Shown: positions 53,265 to 62,562, numbered from the stretch's first letter. The stretch: DNA of 64,000 nucleotides from JAKAGZ01 sp035266865 (GCA_035266865.1 DATFMR010000098.1:1-64000); one strand, 5' to 3'. Program-made: numbers and translations. Notes: generated by a model from the letters alone, not told the origin.

Positions 53265-53976
53265 TTTCTAATTTATATATTATAAATTCGTTAAACTCTG
53301 GTGATTCTTTAATTCCGATTTTAGACATTTTTACAAGTTCAAGCAGCGCAATAAATGTAATAACTATTCTTATTTTTTCTCTCATTTCACCAATAATACT
53401 CATAAAATGGAGCTCTTTAAATTCATCTAATTTATTGAAGATGAATTTAATTTGTTCATCTATAGTAATATTTATTTTTCTTATTTCGTGCATAGGCTGC
53501 GGTTTAGCTTCTTCCAAAACTTTTTTAAATGCTTTTGCAAGATCAAAAAGAGTTACATTTTTTAGGAGCATTTCATAGTCGGGAGGACTTTCTTTTTCAT
53601 CTTCTTCAAAATTTCCTCTAAAGTTTAACCTTCTCTGGTTTGATTCAAGAAAGGTAAGTTCTTCAGCCATTTCCTTGTATCTTTTATATTCCAGCAAAGC
53701 TCTTATTAATTCAGCACGCGGATCAATCTCTTCTCCCTTTTCGTCAATTTCGCGAGGTAAGAGCATTCTCACTTTAATATGCATTAACGTTGATGCCATC
53801 AAAATGAAATCACCCGCAGTTTCGAGATCAAGCAATTGAATTATTTTAACATAGTCCAAAAATTCTTTTGTGATCCTCGCAATTGGAATATCATATATAT
53901 TCAATTCATCTCTCTTTATAAAAAAGAGAAGCAAATCAAGCGGACCTTCAAAATGGTCTAATTTAATTTTATACAT
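53248..53976 (-). CDS. scpA: Segregation and condensation protein ScpA (kleisin)
   Basis: A 242-residue kleisin that bridges SMC heads. It starts IKLDHFEGPLDLLLFFIKRDELNIYDIP and contains ITKEFLDYVKIIQLLDLETAGDFILMASTLMHIK, both typical. The C-terminal winged-helix region ends near IIYKLENG. It overlaps scpB and meets trpS at one base. SMC itself is not in the window. Confidence 0.95.
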   Translation of the reverse strand: MYKIKLDHFEGPLDLLLFFIKRDELNIYDIPIARITKEFLDYVKIIQLLDLETAGDFILMASTLMHIKVRMLLPREIDEKGEEIDPRAELIRALLEYKRYKEMAEELTFLESNQRRLNFRGNFEEDEKESPPDYEMLLKNVTLFDLAKAFKKVLEEAKPQPMHEIRKINITIDEQIKFIFNKLDEFKELHFMSIIGEMREKIRIVITFIALLELVKMSKIGIKESPEFNEFIIYKLENGQNI

Positions 53977-54956
53977 TAGCCCATTCCCATTTTTTGATGA
54001 ACGTCATTCATTGTGTCTTCAGCAATTTTCCTTCCTCTATTTTCACCATCTGCGAGAATATCTTTTACTACACCTAAATTATTTTCAAAATAATTCCTTT
54101 TTTCACGGATCGGTTCAAGAAATTCTGAAATTTTCGATGCACATTTCATTTTGCAATCAAAACAACCCAGAGCACCAGACCTGCAACCCGATTCAATTTC
54201 TACTACTTCATCTTCATTAAATTTTTTATGATAAGAATAAACAAGACAAATATCCGGATTACCGGGGTCTCCTTTTCTAACTTTATTCGGATCAGTAACG
54301 GCTTTTTTCAATTTTGTTTTTACTATTTCTGAATCATCAGATAATAAAATAGTATTTCCTAATGATTTACTCATTTTTGCATTTCCATCCAAACCGGGCA
54401 GCCTTGCAAACTTAGTCAATTTTGGCTCAGGCTCTGGAAAAACATTGCCATACTGATTATTAAATTTCCTTGCAATTTCTCTTGATATTTCTACGTGCGG
54501 AACCTGGTCTTCACCAACCGGAACTGCATCACCTTTATATAACAAAATGTCCGCAGCCTGTAAAACAGGATATCCTAAATGTCCAAAAATTATATTATCA
54601 ATATTTAGATCTCTAACCTGGTCTTTTAAAGTTGGATTTCTCTCCAATCTATTTACTGTTATCAACATAGCAAAAATCAGGTTTAATTCAGTATGCTGTT
54701 TTATTTGCGATTGCCTGAACATCGGACTTTTTTCCGGATTGAGTCCTGCTGAGAGCCAATCTATTAACATATCAATAGAGTCCTGGTAAATATTAGTCGT
54801 ATCAAGACTTGTAGTTAAAGCATGGTAATCGGCAATTAAATGAAAATTATCGTATTCATCTTGTAATTTAACCCAATTTTCAAGCGCTCCAACATAATGC
54901 CCGATGTGCAGCTTGCCTGTCGGACGCATTCCACTAAGAATTCTTTTTTTCGGCAT
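53976..54956 (-). CDS. trpS: Tryptophanyl-tRNA synthetase, possibly iron-sulfur type
   Basis: A class I synthetase of 326 residues that charges tRNA-Trp. The HIGH-like motif is GKLHIGHYVGAL and the KMSKS motif is NAKMSKSLGN. The C-terminal half contains Cys237, Cys258, Cys265 and Cys268 in the spacing C-x20-C-x6-C-x2-C, very close to the C-x22-C-x6-C-x2-C motif that holds a 4Fe-4S cluster in Thermotoga maritima TrpRS near the anticodon-binding region. A cluster here is likely but unproven. The gene shares one base with scpA. Confidence 0.95.
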   Translation of the reverse strand: MPKKRILSGMRPTGKLHIGHYVGALENWVKLQDEYDNFHLIADYHALTTSLDTTNIYQDSIDMLIDWLSAGLNPEKSPMFRQSQIKQHTELNLIFAMLITVNRLERNPTLKDQVRDLNIDNIIFGHLGYPVLQAADILLYKGDAVPVGEDQVPHVEISREIARKFNNQYGNVFPEPEPKLTKFARLPGLDGNAKMSKSLGNTILLSDDSEIVKTKLKKAVTDPNKVRKGDPGNPDICLVYSYHKKFNEDEVVEIESGCRSGALGCFDCKMKCASKISEFLEPIREKRNYFENNLGVVKDILADGENRGRKIAEDTMNDVHQKMGMG

Positions 54957-55052
54957 AATCCAGTAAACTATTTAGAAATTGATTAAATAAAATAATAATA
55001 AAGAGCTTAATAATCTGCAATTTAATGGTGGGACCAAGAATTAGTGAACAAA

Positions 55053-55586
55053 TTAAGCAAGATATAAATATGGCTTCCAGTTTTCATCAAGCTTGCCAAC
55101 AACATTCTTGATAAACATTATATGACTTGGTTTGAAAGGTTTGTAAAGCAAATCAAGATTTGCTTCTTCAGGGGTCCTGTCACCTTTTTTATTATTGCAG
55201 GAAGTACAAGCACATACCAGGTTTTCCCATGAATCAACACCACCACGAGCTTTTGGAACAACGTGGTCAATAGTTAGGGGTAAATCACTTCTGCCGCAGT
55301 ATGCACATTTATAAGCATCGCGGCGCAAAATATTTTTTCTGGTTAAAACTACTTTTTTATATGGAATTGCTACAAAACGGCTGAGGCGTATTATGCTTGG
55401 CCAGGGGTAATTCCTGGATACTGATCTAAGTTGTTTTCTTTTATCTTCAAAAACCAGCTCAGCTTTGCCAAGATAGATTAAAATTACTGCTTTTTTAATA
55501 TTGCAGATTGTAAGCGGTTCATAACTTTGATTCAGTATAAGGACCTTTGCGTTTAGTTTACCGTTTACGTGTTTGGAAGATTCGAA
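55053..55586 (-). CDS. HNH endonuclease family protein, start codon unclear
   Basis: The C-terminal HNH domain is clear: RRDAYKCAYCGRSDLPLTIDHVVP, then CTSCNNKKGDRTPEEANL, with two Cys pairs. Reading further upstream in the same frame gives KVLILNQSYEPLTICNIKKA and RLSRFVAIPYKKVVLTRKNI, the usual N-terminal half of this family, so the gene is longer than its first TTG (55328) suggests. The open frame continues to the stop near 55630 but contains no ATG, GTG or TTG. A ribosome-binding sequence AAGGAGG overlaps the stop of the previous gene, indicating a start near 55586-55556. The upper limit given is approximate. Confidence 0.75.
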   Translation of the reverse strand, partial: FESSKHVNGKLNAKVLILNQSYEPLTICNIKKAVILIYLGKAELVFEDKRKQLRSVSRNYPWPSIIRLSRFVAIPYKKVVLTRKNILRRDAYKCAYCGRSDLPLTIDHVVPKARGGVDSWENLVCACTSCNNKKGDRTPEEANLDLLYKPFKPSHIMFIKNVVGKLDENWKPYLYLA

Positions 55587-55596
55587 GACTGCCTCC

Positions 55597-55806
55597 TTAT
55601 CCTTTCCTTTCCTGAATTGTAAAATAAATTCGTAATATTATTCTAATTAGAAAAAGCAGAACAGATATTCCAACTACAATTTTGAAATATTCTACAGGTA
55701 ATATTTTTGTGAGCATAAGTACTAATAAAACACTAACAATTCCAATAGAAAAATATGTAAATAAGTCGAAGTTACGCTTTGTTAATATTTTACTTATAGT
55801 GCTCAC
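55597..55806 (-). CDS. Small two-helix membrane protein
   Basis: A 69-residue protein of unknown function with two transmembrane segments (YFSIGIVSVLLVLMLTKIL and YFKIVVGISVLLFLIRIIL) and charged ends. The stop codon overlaps AAGGAGG, the likely ribosome-binding site of the HNH gene. Coding status is moderately supported by topology and spacing. Confidence 0.55.
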   Translation of the reverse strand: MSTISKILTKRNFDLFTYFSIGIVSVLLVLMLTKILPVEYFKIVVGISVLLFLIRIILRIYFTIQERKG

Positions 55807-55905
55807 TTAATCCAAATTATATTTTTAACTTGGAAATATATACAATTTAAGGTATATAATTCAATACTAAATTTAAGAGAAGTAAATATGGGTTTTATCT
55901 GGTTT

Positions 55906-56289
55906 TCAGGCTTCAGTTATTTTATAAACTATAGCCATACAAACTACGTAATCCCTGGAATGGCTGATGGAAATTTTGAGGTTTTTATCTTTTGAAAGAA
56001 AGTCTTTTAATTTGCCAGTCAAAGTAACAACGGGCATCCCATTTGGTGTATTTGAGATTTCTATGTCCTGCCAGGTTGCGACTTCGTGCCATCCGGTGGT
56101 AAGTGCCTTGTAAACTGCTTCTTTTGCTGCAAACCTGGCTGCTAAGTGCTGGTATTTACTGCTTTTGCTAAGACAATATTCCAATTCTGATTTAGTATAT
56201 ATCTTATTTAAAAATTTATCCCCGTATTTATCTACGCTATCCTGTATCCTGCTGATTTCAATAATATCTACGCCAACACCCATAATCAT
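55906..56289 (-). CDS. acpS: Holo-[acyl-carrier-protein] synthase
   Basis: Transfers 4'-phosphopantetheine from CoA to acyl carrier protein. A 127-residue AcpS with MGVGVDIIEISRIQDSV (metal-binding Asp), RFAAKEAVYKAL (Glu/Lys motif) and ISISHSRDYVVCMAIVYK. All motifs are intact and the length is standard. It follows the ggt gene by 15 bp on the same strand. Confidence 0.96.
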   Translation of the reverse strand: MIMGVGVDIIEISRIQDSVDKYGDKFLNKIYTKSELEYCLSKSSKYQHLAARFAAKEAVYKALTTGWHEVATWQDIEISNTPNGMPVVTLTGKLKDFLSKDKNLKISISHSRDYVVCMAIVYKITEA

Positions 56290-56304
56290 AATAGACCTCT
56301 AAAA

Positions 56305-58041
56305 TTAATAACCAATAACTGAACCACTGCCCCTCGGATCGGAAGCGCCATAAATTGTCTTTTTATTATTATCTATTAATATCCCTTCTGCAATTCCAAT
56401 AAATTCATCATTTTCTGTAAGGTTTACAAATTTGTAGCCCATCTTTTCAAGAATATTATATGTATCATCAGAAAAAGCAAATCTCTCATAATACAATTCA
56501 TCAGGGTACCATTGATCGTGAATTCTCGGTAGATCTATTGCCTGCTGAATATTCATTTTAAAATCTATACAATTTAATATAACCTGCAAAACCGTTGTGA
56601 TAATTTTGGAGCCCCCAGGCGAGCCAACAACGATATATGGCTTATCATCTTTCAGAACTATTGTCGGAGTCATTGAACTCAACATTCTTTTTTCAGGTTC
56701 AATTGAATTTGCTTCACTTCCTAACAATCCAAATTGATTAGGTACTCCGGGTTTAACGCTAAAGTCATCCATTTCATTGTTCAATAAAAATCCTGCCCCT
56801 TCAACAACAACCTTCGAGCCAAAAGTTGAATTAATGGTTGTAGTGGTACTTACTGCATTACCAAATTTATCGTAGACTGAATAATGAGTTGTTTGATCGC
56901 TTTCGACAAATTTATTCGGATCACCTCTTTTTATTTCGTTTGCGGGAACTGCTTTATCTTCATATTTCTCAATTTTATCGTATATGCTTCTTGCATATTG
57001 TTTTGAAATTAATCCTTCCCTGGGTACGGGATAAAAATCATCATCCCCTAAATCATAAGTTCTGTCAGCATAAACATATTTCATAGCTTCAGCAAGGTGA
57101 TGAATATATTTGCTGCTTCCCCAATCATTCATTGAGATATTATAATTTTCTAAAATATTTAAAAACTCAATTAATGCTATTCCCCCCGAGCTTGGTGGAG
57201 GCATTGATACAATCTTATATCCCCTGTAAGTTCCGGTTACTGGTTCTCTCTCTTTAACATCATATTTTTCAAGATCGTCCTTAGTGAGAGAACCACCCAT
57301 TGATTTAATCTGATTAATCAAAAGTTCTGCTACTTTCCCCTGGTAAAAACCATCCGCTCCCTTTTCTTTAATTTGTTGAAGTGTCCATGCAAGTTCAGGC
57401 TGTTTAAATACATCTCCTTTTTTAAATAGTTCTCTATTATTTAAAAATATTTTTGCGGAAGATGGATATTTTATAAACTCTCCAGCATATTTATTAAATA
57501 GTTTTGCATCATATTCACTCATAATCCAGCCGTTTTTAGCAAGATCAATTGCAGGCTGAATTACTTCTTCAAGAGATAAGGCTCCATAATTTTCTAATGC
57601 ATCAATTAAACCAGCAACACTTCCAGGCACTCCTGCTGATGTTGTTCCTTCCAGGCTGGACCCTTCAATATAATTTCCATTTTCATCCAGGTACATATTT
57701 TTAGTTGCACTTAAAGGAGCTTTTTCCCTGAAATCTATTGAAACATTTTTCCCATTTGCAAGATGAATTACCATAAATCCCCCACCCCCAATATTTCCAG
57801 CAGAAGGGAAAGTTACAGCTAATGTAAATCCAACTGCTACAGCAGCATCAATAGCATTGCCACCTTTTTTTAGGATATCTATCCCAACTTTGGATGCGTA
57901 GGAACTTGCAGATACAACCATTCCATTTTTACTATGTAAAGGTTGGTGGGATTGTGGATATAAATTTGTAGAGGAAGCTAAAAATATGAAGGCAAAAGAT
58001 AATAGATTTATTTTAGAATATACTGATGTGCGCGTCAACAT
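56305..58041 (-). CDS. ggt: Gamma-glutamyltransferase
   Basis: A periplasmic glutathione-degrading enzyme (Ntn-hydrolase). A signal peptide (INLLSFAFIFLASSTNLYPQ) precedes the large subunit: GGNAIDAAVAVGFTLAV and NIGGGGFMV. The autoprocessing site is in SDQTTHYSVYDKFGN, whose first Thr becomes the catalytic N-terminus of the small subunit; GSPGGSKIITTV and an oxyanion-loop MLSSMTPTIV follow. The ATG at 58041, three bases after AAGGAG, is preferred over the upstream ATG at 58053. It overlaps the MCE protein gene on the same strand. Confidence 0.95.
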   Translation of the reverse strand: MLTRTSVYSKINLLSFAFIFLASSTNLYPQSHQPLHSKNGMVVSASSYASKVGIDILKKGGNAIDAAVAVGFTLAVTFPSAGNIGGGGFMVIHLANGKNVSIDFREKAPLSATKNMYLDENGNYIEGSSLEGTTSAGVPGSVAGLIDALENYGALSLEEVIQPAIDLAKNGWIMSEYDAKLFNKYAGEFIKYPSSAKIFLNNRELFKKGDVFKQPELAWTLQQIKEKGADGFYQGKVAELLINQIKSMGGSLTKDDLEKYDVKEREPVTGTYRGYKIVSMPPPSSGGIALIEFLNILENYNISMNDWGSSKYIHHLAEAMKYVYADRTYDLGDDDFYPVPREGLISKQYARSIYDKIEKYEDKAVPANEIKRGDPNKFVESDQTTHYSVYDKFGNAVSTTTTINSTFGSKVVVEGAGFLLNNEMDDFSVKPGVPNQFGLLGSEANSIEPEKRMLSSMTPTIVLKDDKPYIVVGSPGGSKIITTVLQVILNCIDFKMNIQQAIDLPRIHDQWYPDELYYERFAFSDDTYNILEKMGYKFVNLTENDEFIGIAEGILIDNNKKTIYGASDPRGSGSVIGY

Positions 58042-58927
58042 TAACTCCTTCATCTTTAAGCTGCTGAATTAATATTTTGGTAAGATCGTTTAATTGTTTT
58101 ATTGATTCACCTAAATTTTTATAGAACTCATCGTCATAAAGAATTCTTCCAAGATTATTCTGTTTATTCGTTGTCTGATCTGCAAGCAGGTTCAACTTTG
58201 AAATAAGAGTATCGGTTTTTTGCAAAGTAGTATTTAGGTTGCTCAATGATGAACTTAAATTGGATTTATTTTCATCTATAAGGGATTTTGCATTTTTAGT
58301 AAGTTGATTGCTATTTTCAATTAATTGCTTTATTTGTGAACTGTTTTGATCCAATATCAGATTTATTTTTTCAGTTAGTGAGCTTAAATTAGATAATGAG
58401 CTCTTCACATCTGAATGAAGTTTTTCATCAGTTAAATAATTATTGAGAGAATTGAGAGTTACTTTAATATCTTTCAAAGTTGAAGCCATATCATCCTGCA
58501 TATCTCCTACCATTGACATTACGGAAGGTATATCAGCAGAAAATTTACCTTCGTGGACTTTCGAATAGTCAAAAGGAATTCCGGAACTTCCGGGCTCAAT
58601 ATCAATTCTCTTTCCTCCCATTAAATCAAGCATTGCAACCTGGAAACTGGCATCTTCATTTAGTGAAATCGAATTATTTAAAGAAACAGTTACGTAAACT
58701 TTGTTTTCTTTTGTCATCAATTCCTTTACATTACCTTCACGAACTCCGTTTACAGTGACATTATCTCCAACTTCAAGGCCGGCAACATTATCAAATGCAA
58801 TTGTTGTGATTTTGTTATCTGAAACAAAGCTGAAATTCTTAGCCCAGCCTAATATCCACAAAAAGACCAAAATGCTGATAATAACTGTAATGCCAACTCT
58901 AATTTCAATTTTCCGTTGATCTTTCAT
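58013..58927 (-). CDS. MCE/MlaD-domain protein
   Basis: A 304-residue membrane-anchored lipid-transport protein. One N-terminal transmembrane helix (VGITVIISILVFLWILGWA) is followed by an MCE domain (about 40-115: TIAFDNVAGLEVGDNVTVNGVREGNV and GSSGIPFDYS), then a long helical tail (about 150-290) rich in Ser/Asn/Leu heptads. This form matches the Mla-type periplasmic phospholipid carrier. No MlaE permease or MlaF ATPase is present nearby. The ggt gene overlaps its 3' end. Confidence 0.9.
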   Translation of the reverse strand: MKDQRKIEIRVGITVIISILVFLWILGWAKNFSFVSDNKITTIAFDNVAGLEVGDNVTVNGVREGNVKELMTKENKVYVTVSLNNSISLNEDASFQVAMLDLMGGKRIDIEPGSSGIPFDYSKVHEGKFSADIPSVMSMVGDMQDDMASTLKDIKVTLNSLNNYLTDEKLHSDVKSSLSNLSSLTEKINLILDQNSSQIKQLIENSNQLTKNAKSLIDENKSNLSSSLSNLNTTLQKTDTLISKLNLLADQTTNKQNNLGRILYDDEFYKNLGESIKQLNDLTKILIQQLKDEGVNVDAHISIF

Positions 58928-59285
58928 CCGATGACCTGATTTTAATAAATTTCTTGATGTTATCTAATTCTTCATTTGTTATTACACTATCTACAGAAAT
59001 AGACTGAATTTTTTGAATGAAATCTTTAATTGAATCGTCAGAAAGTTCTTCTAAATCTTTTACGTCGTTTGCATAATTCTTAACCAGAGTTAAAAGAGAA
59101 TCTTTTTGACTCGATTCTTTCACAAACTTTATATTTTTGCTCAAATTTTCAATAAATAAAGGGACAATAATTTTTTTACTTGGGCCGAGCAAATATTCAT
59201 TAAATTTGTTTTGAATTATATAAGTGATAGCGGCAACAAGTATTGTCAAAATAGCAATTACTTTTAAGAAACATCCTTTTTTCAT
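58905..59285 (-). CDS. Hypothetical membrane-anchored protein upstream of the MCE gene
   Basis: A 126-residue protein with one N-terminal transmembrane helix (LKVIAILTILVAAITYII) and a helical charged remainder (KNYANDVKDLEELSDDSIKDF). No family is recognised. Its 3' end overlaps the MCE gene start by 23 bases and its 5' end is 1 bp from the CorC-like gene. The arrangement suggests a function linked to the MCE protein, for example an envelope partner, but that is inference. Confidence 0.7.
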   Translation of the reverse strand: MKKGCFLKVIAILTILVAAITYIIQNKFNEYLLGPSKKIIVPLFIENLSKNIKFVKESSQKDSLLTLVKNYANDVKDLEELSDDSIKDFIQKIQSISVDSVITNEELDNIKKFIKIRSSDERSTEN

Positions 59286-59286
59286 T

Positions 59287-60570
59287 TTATTCAGAGCTCA
59301 ATTTCTCTACCAAAACTTTCTGAATCCTTTTATTGGCAACTTCTTTGACAGTAAATTTATGGTTTTCCAGTTTAAAAGAATAACCTTCTTTTGGTATATG
59401 TCCTGCATGATTCAGTACAAGCCCTCCAATGGTTTCAAAATTTTCATTATCCAATGAAATATCCAAGTTAAGCAATTCATTGAGATCATCTATTGAAAGT
59501 TTGCCTAGGACCAGGAATAAATTATCTGAAAGTTTTGAGATTGTATTTTCCTCTTTATCAAATTCATCTCTTATCTCCCCAATGATTTCTTCCAATATAT
59601 CTTCCAGTGTAACAACTCCGGCAGTTCCACCGTACTCATCAACCACAACAGCAATGTGCATTTTCTTTTCCTGAAACTCCTGTAATAAATTGCTGATCAT
59701 TTTCGTTTTTGGAACAAACATTGATTTTCTTGCAATCGAGGTTAGTGAAAATTCATTATGTGATACCCCTTTTTTTATATAGGTCAAAAGATCTTTCGCA
59801 TAAACAATACCAATAATATCATCCAGATCTTTTCTGAAAAGCGGTATTCTACTATGGCCTGATTTATTTATTATTTCCAATAACTCATGAATATTTAAAT
59901 CATCCGAAACTGAAACCATATCAACTCTTGGTGTCATAACTTCGTGTACTGTCACGGTGCCGAAACTTACAATGCTATGTATTAAACCTTGCTCTTCTTC
60001 GATTATGGTTCCTTTTTCGTGACTTAGTTTTGCCAATTCTGCAAGTTCTTCAGGTTTCATAGCCTTGTTAAATTTTTCAATTCTTAATTTTGAAACAGAT
60101 ATTTTAATAATTTCAGTAATAAATTCTGAAACAGGGTAAAGAACGGTACTCATAAAATATAAAGGGACAGCGCACATTTTGGAAAATTTTAGTGGCTCTT
60201 TTGATGCCCAGACTTTTGGAATTAATTCACCGAATATAACTATTAAGACTGTAAGTAAAACAATTTGAAATGTAAGAGCAAGTTCATTTGATATTGAATA
60301 ATATTTTGCTATATCAAGCGCCAATGAAACAGCAATGATTGACGCTGCGACATTAACAATTGTATTACCAATTAAAATAGTAACTAATAATCTGCGAGGA
60401 TAATGAAGCAGTTGAGAAAGATATCTGCCAATAATTGGATTGGCAGATATCTCATCTTTCAGATTTTTTTTATTAAGGGAAAATAATGCTATTTCTGATC
60501 CGGAGAAAAAAGCGGAAGCAACAAATAAGGATACAATAATAATAAGTTTAATTTGCCAATCTATATCCAA
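59287..60570 (-). CDS. CNNM/CorC-type transporter (DUF21-CBS-CorC_HlyC)
   Basis: A 427-residue hemolysin/CorC-family membrane protein linked in the family to Mg2+ or Co2+ efflux. Domain order: DUF21 with about four transmembrane helices (1-180; SAFFSGSEIALFSLNKK is typical), two CBS domains (about 210-330; VMTPRVDMVSVSDDLN and IVYAKDLLTYIKKG) and a C-terminal CorC_HlyC domain (after about 345). VVVDEYGGTAGVVTLEDILEEIIGEIRDEFD is diagnostic. It is the first gene of a small cluster with the unknown and MCE genes. Confidence 0.92.
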   Translation of the reverse strand: MDIDWQIKLIIIVSLFVASAFFSGSEIALFSLNKKNLKDEISANPIIGRYLSQLLHYPRRLLVTILIGNTIVNVAASIIAVSLALDIAKYYSISNELALTFQIVLLTVLIVIFGELIPKVWASKEPLKFSKMCAVPLYFMSTVLYPVSEFITEIIKISVSKLRIEKFNKAMKPEELAELAKLSHEKGTIIEEEQGLIHSIVSFGTVTVHEVMTPRVDMVSVSDDLNIHELLEIINKSGHSRIPLFRKDLDDIIGIVYAKDLLTYIKKGVSHNEFSLTSIARKSMFVPKTKMISNLLQEFQEKKMHIAVVVDEYGGTAGVVTLEDILEEIIGEIRDEFDKEENTISKLSDNLFLVLGKLSIDDLNELLNLDISLDNENFETIGGLVLNHAGHIPKEGYSFKLENHKFTVKEVANKRIQKVLVEKLSSE

Positions 60571-60605
60571 AAATTAAATTATTCCTATATAGTTAAACAT
60601 ACTTT

Positions 60606-61025
60606 CTAAAATGGCAGATCATCGTTATTGTCAACCTGAACATCTGGTTCATTAACGCTTCCACTCGAAGATTCATCCCCTGAAGATACAGAGTTTGTAG
60701 ATTCCAAAGGAATTAATTTATCAACTACTACATCTGTAGAATATCTTTTATTTCCTTCTTTATCTGTATAATCTCTTTTGGTTAACCTTCCTTCGACATA
60801 GAATTTTTTCCCTTTTTTGAGATTTTCCTTATAGAAATCTGAAAGATTGAATCCTACACAATTATGCCAGGTTGTCTCATTGACAAAATTGCCATCTTTT
60901 CCTTTGTAACTGTGGGTAGTAGCCATTGAAAAAGATGTAACAGAAACATTATTAGTCGTGAATCTGGTTTCAGCATCCCTTCCAAGATTACCGATTAACA
61001 TAATTCTGTTAAGTGAGAAAGCCAT
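60606..61025 (-). CDS. ssb: Single-stranded DNA-binding protein
   Basis: A 139-residue SSB with an N-terminal OB fold (SLNRIMLIGNLGRDAETRFT, then WHNCVGFNLSDFYKENLKKGKKFYVEGRL) and a Ser/Asp-rich disordered tail ending in the protein-interaction tip DDLPF. All features of a canonical bacterial SSB are present. It is monocistronic by spacing, 110 bp downstream of the SPOR lipoprotein gene. Confidence 0.96.
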   Translation of the reverse strand: MAFSLNRIMLIGNLGRDAETRFTTNNVSVTSFSMATTHSYKGKDGNFVNETTWHNCVGFNLSDFYKENLKKGKKFYVEGRLTKRDYTDKEGNKRYSTDVVVDKLIPLESTNSVSSGDESSSGSVNEPDVQVDNNDDLPF

Positions 61026-61135
61026 AATAAATCTCCCTTGTTTTGTGTTGAAATAGGCTAGAGTTTATAATTTACCAATTCTAAATAAAAATACCAAGCT
61101 ATGACTAGGTTTTTGCATATTCGTAATCAATTATT

Positions 61136-61585
61136 TCATTTTTTAACGGTTACTATCCAGGCATCATTAAATTTATCCATTTTCCATAACTCATTTCTAA
61201 CACTTTCGGCTTCTTCTTTAGTCGTATATGGAGGAGTCAATTGTACAACAAACAATTTTACGTTTTCACTATAAGATATTTCAATATCATGCTTTAAAAG
61301 ATTCTTAGCCACTTCCATAAAATTTTCTGCCTTTTCTTTTGTAGTAAATGCCCCAATTTGGACCACATAATAAGTTATTTCTATTTTAGGCGGAGTAACT
61401 TTAGGCTGCTGAACCAATGTATCTTTTGGTGCATTAGTCACAGGCACTTCGTCAAATACATAAACAGAATCTGCCTTTGTGGCCTGCATATCTTCGTTGG
61501 AACTGTCGTTGCTTGCACTACAGGATATAATTGTTATAGCAAGTAATAAAAATATAGACCCAAATAATAAATGATTTTTCTTCAT
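61136..61585 (-). CDS. SPOR-domain lipoprotein
   Basis: A 149-residue lipoprotein. The signal peptide ends in the lipobox LAITIISC with Cys22 as the lipidation site. A Pro-rich linker precedes the SPOR domain (about 70-148; YYVVQIGAFTTKEKAENFMEVAK and VQLTPPYTTKEEAESVRNEL), which binds denuded glycan strands at the division septum. It is probably outer-membrane anchored in the periplasm. Confidence 0.9.
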   Translation of the reverse strand: MKKNHLLFGSIFLLLAITIISCSASNDSSNEDMQATKADSVYVFDEVPVTNAPKDTLVQQPKVTPPKIEITYYVVQIGAFTTKEKAENFMEVAKNLLKHDIEISYSENVKLFVVQLTPPYTTKEEAESVRNELWKMDKFNDAWIVTVKK

Positions 61586-61779
61586 TTTTTCTCACTTATT
61601 TAATTCTTCATAAAAAAGTGACTGAAAAATAATTACATAAATTAAAATAAGTTATTCCTTTCTGTAATCAAAATAAGTTCTTAAAAAGTAAACTATACTT
61701 ATATCCTCTTTGTAATTTATTTACCATATTGATATTCGTAAATACATTTTTATTACAAATAAATAATAACAGGTAGATA

Positions 61780-62562
61780 ATGAAAATAAAAGCAACATTA
61801 TTTTGTTTAGTATTCCTGTTAATATCATCAGGTTTTATTTTGGCACAAAATGTTAATGAGCTAATAAAACAAGGGGATGAATTAATTGACAATTTTAACA
61901 ATCAGGAAGCACTAGAAAGATATCTTCAGGCTGATAAAATTTCACCAAATAACTGGGAAGTAAACTGGAGAATTAGTCGGGCTTATGTAAATATTGCAAA
62001 CCAAATGCCTGCTAATACAGGGGATCAAGAAGATGATCAGCTTGCTGTCTATCAGAAAGCATTGGATTATGCTGACAAAGCTGTAAGTATAGCTCCTGAT
62101 AAATCAGCTACTTATTTAAGAAGAGCAATTGCAAATGGAAAAATTGCACTATTTAAAGGAGTTTTTTCAGTTGCTGGTGTTGTAAATAAGGTAAGAGAGG
62201 ACATTGTAAAAGCAATACAATTAGGAAATGGTGGAGATTATGTTCAATCACTTTGCCATTATGTACTGGGTAGAACTCATGCTAAAGTTTCAGAAAAATG
62301 GAAACCAGCAAGAGCAATTTTAGGGCTAGGATGGGGAGATATTGAAATTGCAATTGAAGAATATAAAAAGGCTATAAAGTTAAATTCCGATTTCAGGATG
62401 TTTTATCTGGACCTTGCCAGAGCGTATATCGAGGAAGATGAGTACAAATTAGCCAGACAAAACCTAAAAATAGTTCCTACCAAGCCTAAACTGGAAGAAG
62501 ATGATGATAAGAGAATTGAGGAAGCAAAGAAACTATTAGTTGAGATCGAGGACGAAGATTAG
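61780..62562 (+). CDS. Exported TPR protein
   Basis: A 260-residue protein with a signal peptide (TLFCLVFLLISSGFILAQ) and tetratricopeptide repeats: LIDNFNNQEALERYLQADKISPNNWE, AYVNIANQM, YADKAVSIAPDKSATYLRRAIANGK, and IEEYKKAIKLNSDFRMFYLDLARAYIEEDEY. These mediate protein-protein contacts in the periplasm or on the surface. It is monocistronic and converges on the FadL gene across a shared terminator. Partners unknown. Confidence 0.88.
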   Translation: MKIKATLFCLVFLLISSGFILAQNVNELIKQGDELIDNFNNQEALERYLQADKISPNNWEVNWRISRAYVNIANQMPANTGDQEDDQLAVYQKALDYADKAVSIAPDKSATYLRRAIANGKIALFKGVFSVAGVVNKVREDIVKAIQLGNGGDYVQSLCHYVLGRTHAKVSEKWKPARAILGLGWGDIEIAIEEYKKAIKLNSDFRMFYLDLARAYIEEDEYKLARQNLKIVPTKPKLEEDDDKRIEEAKKLLVEIEDED

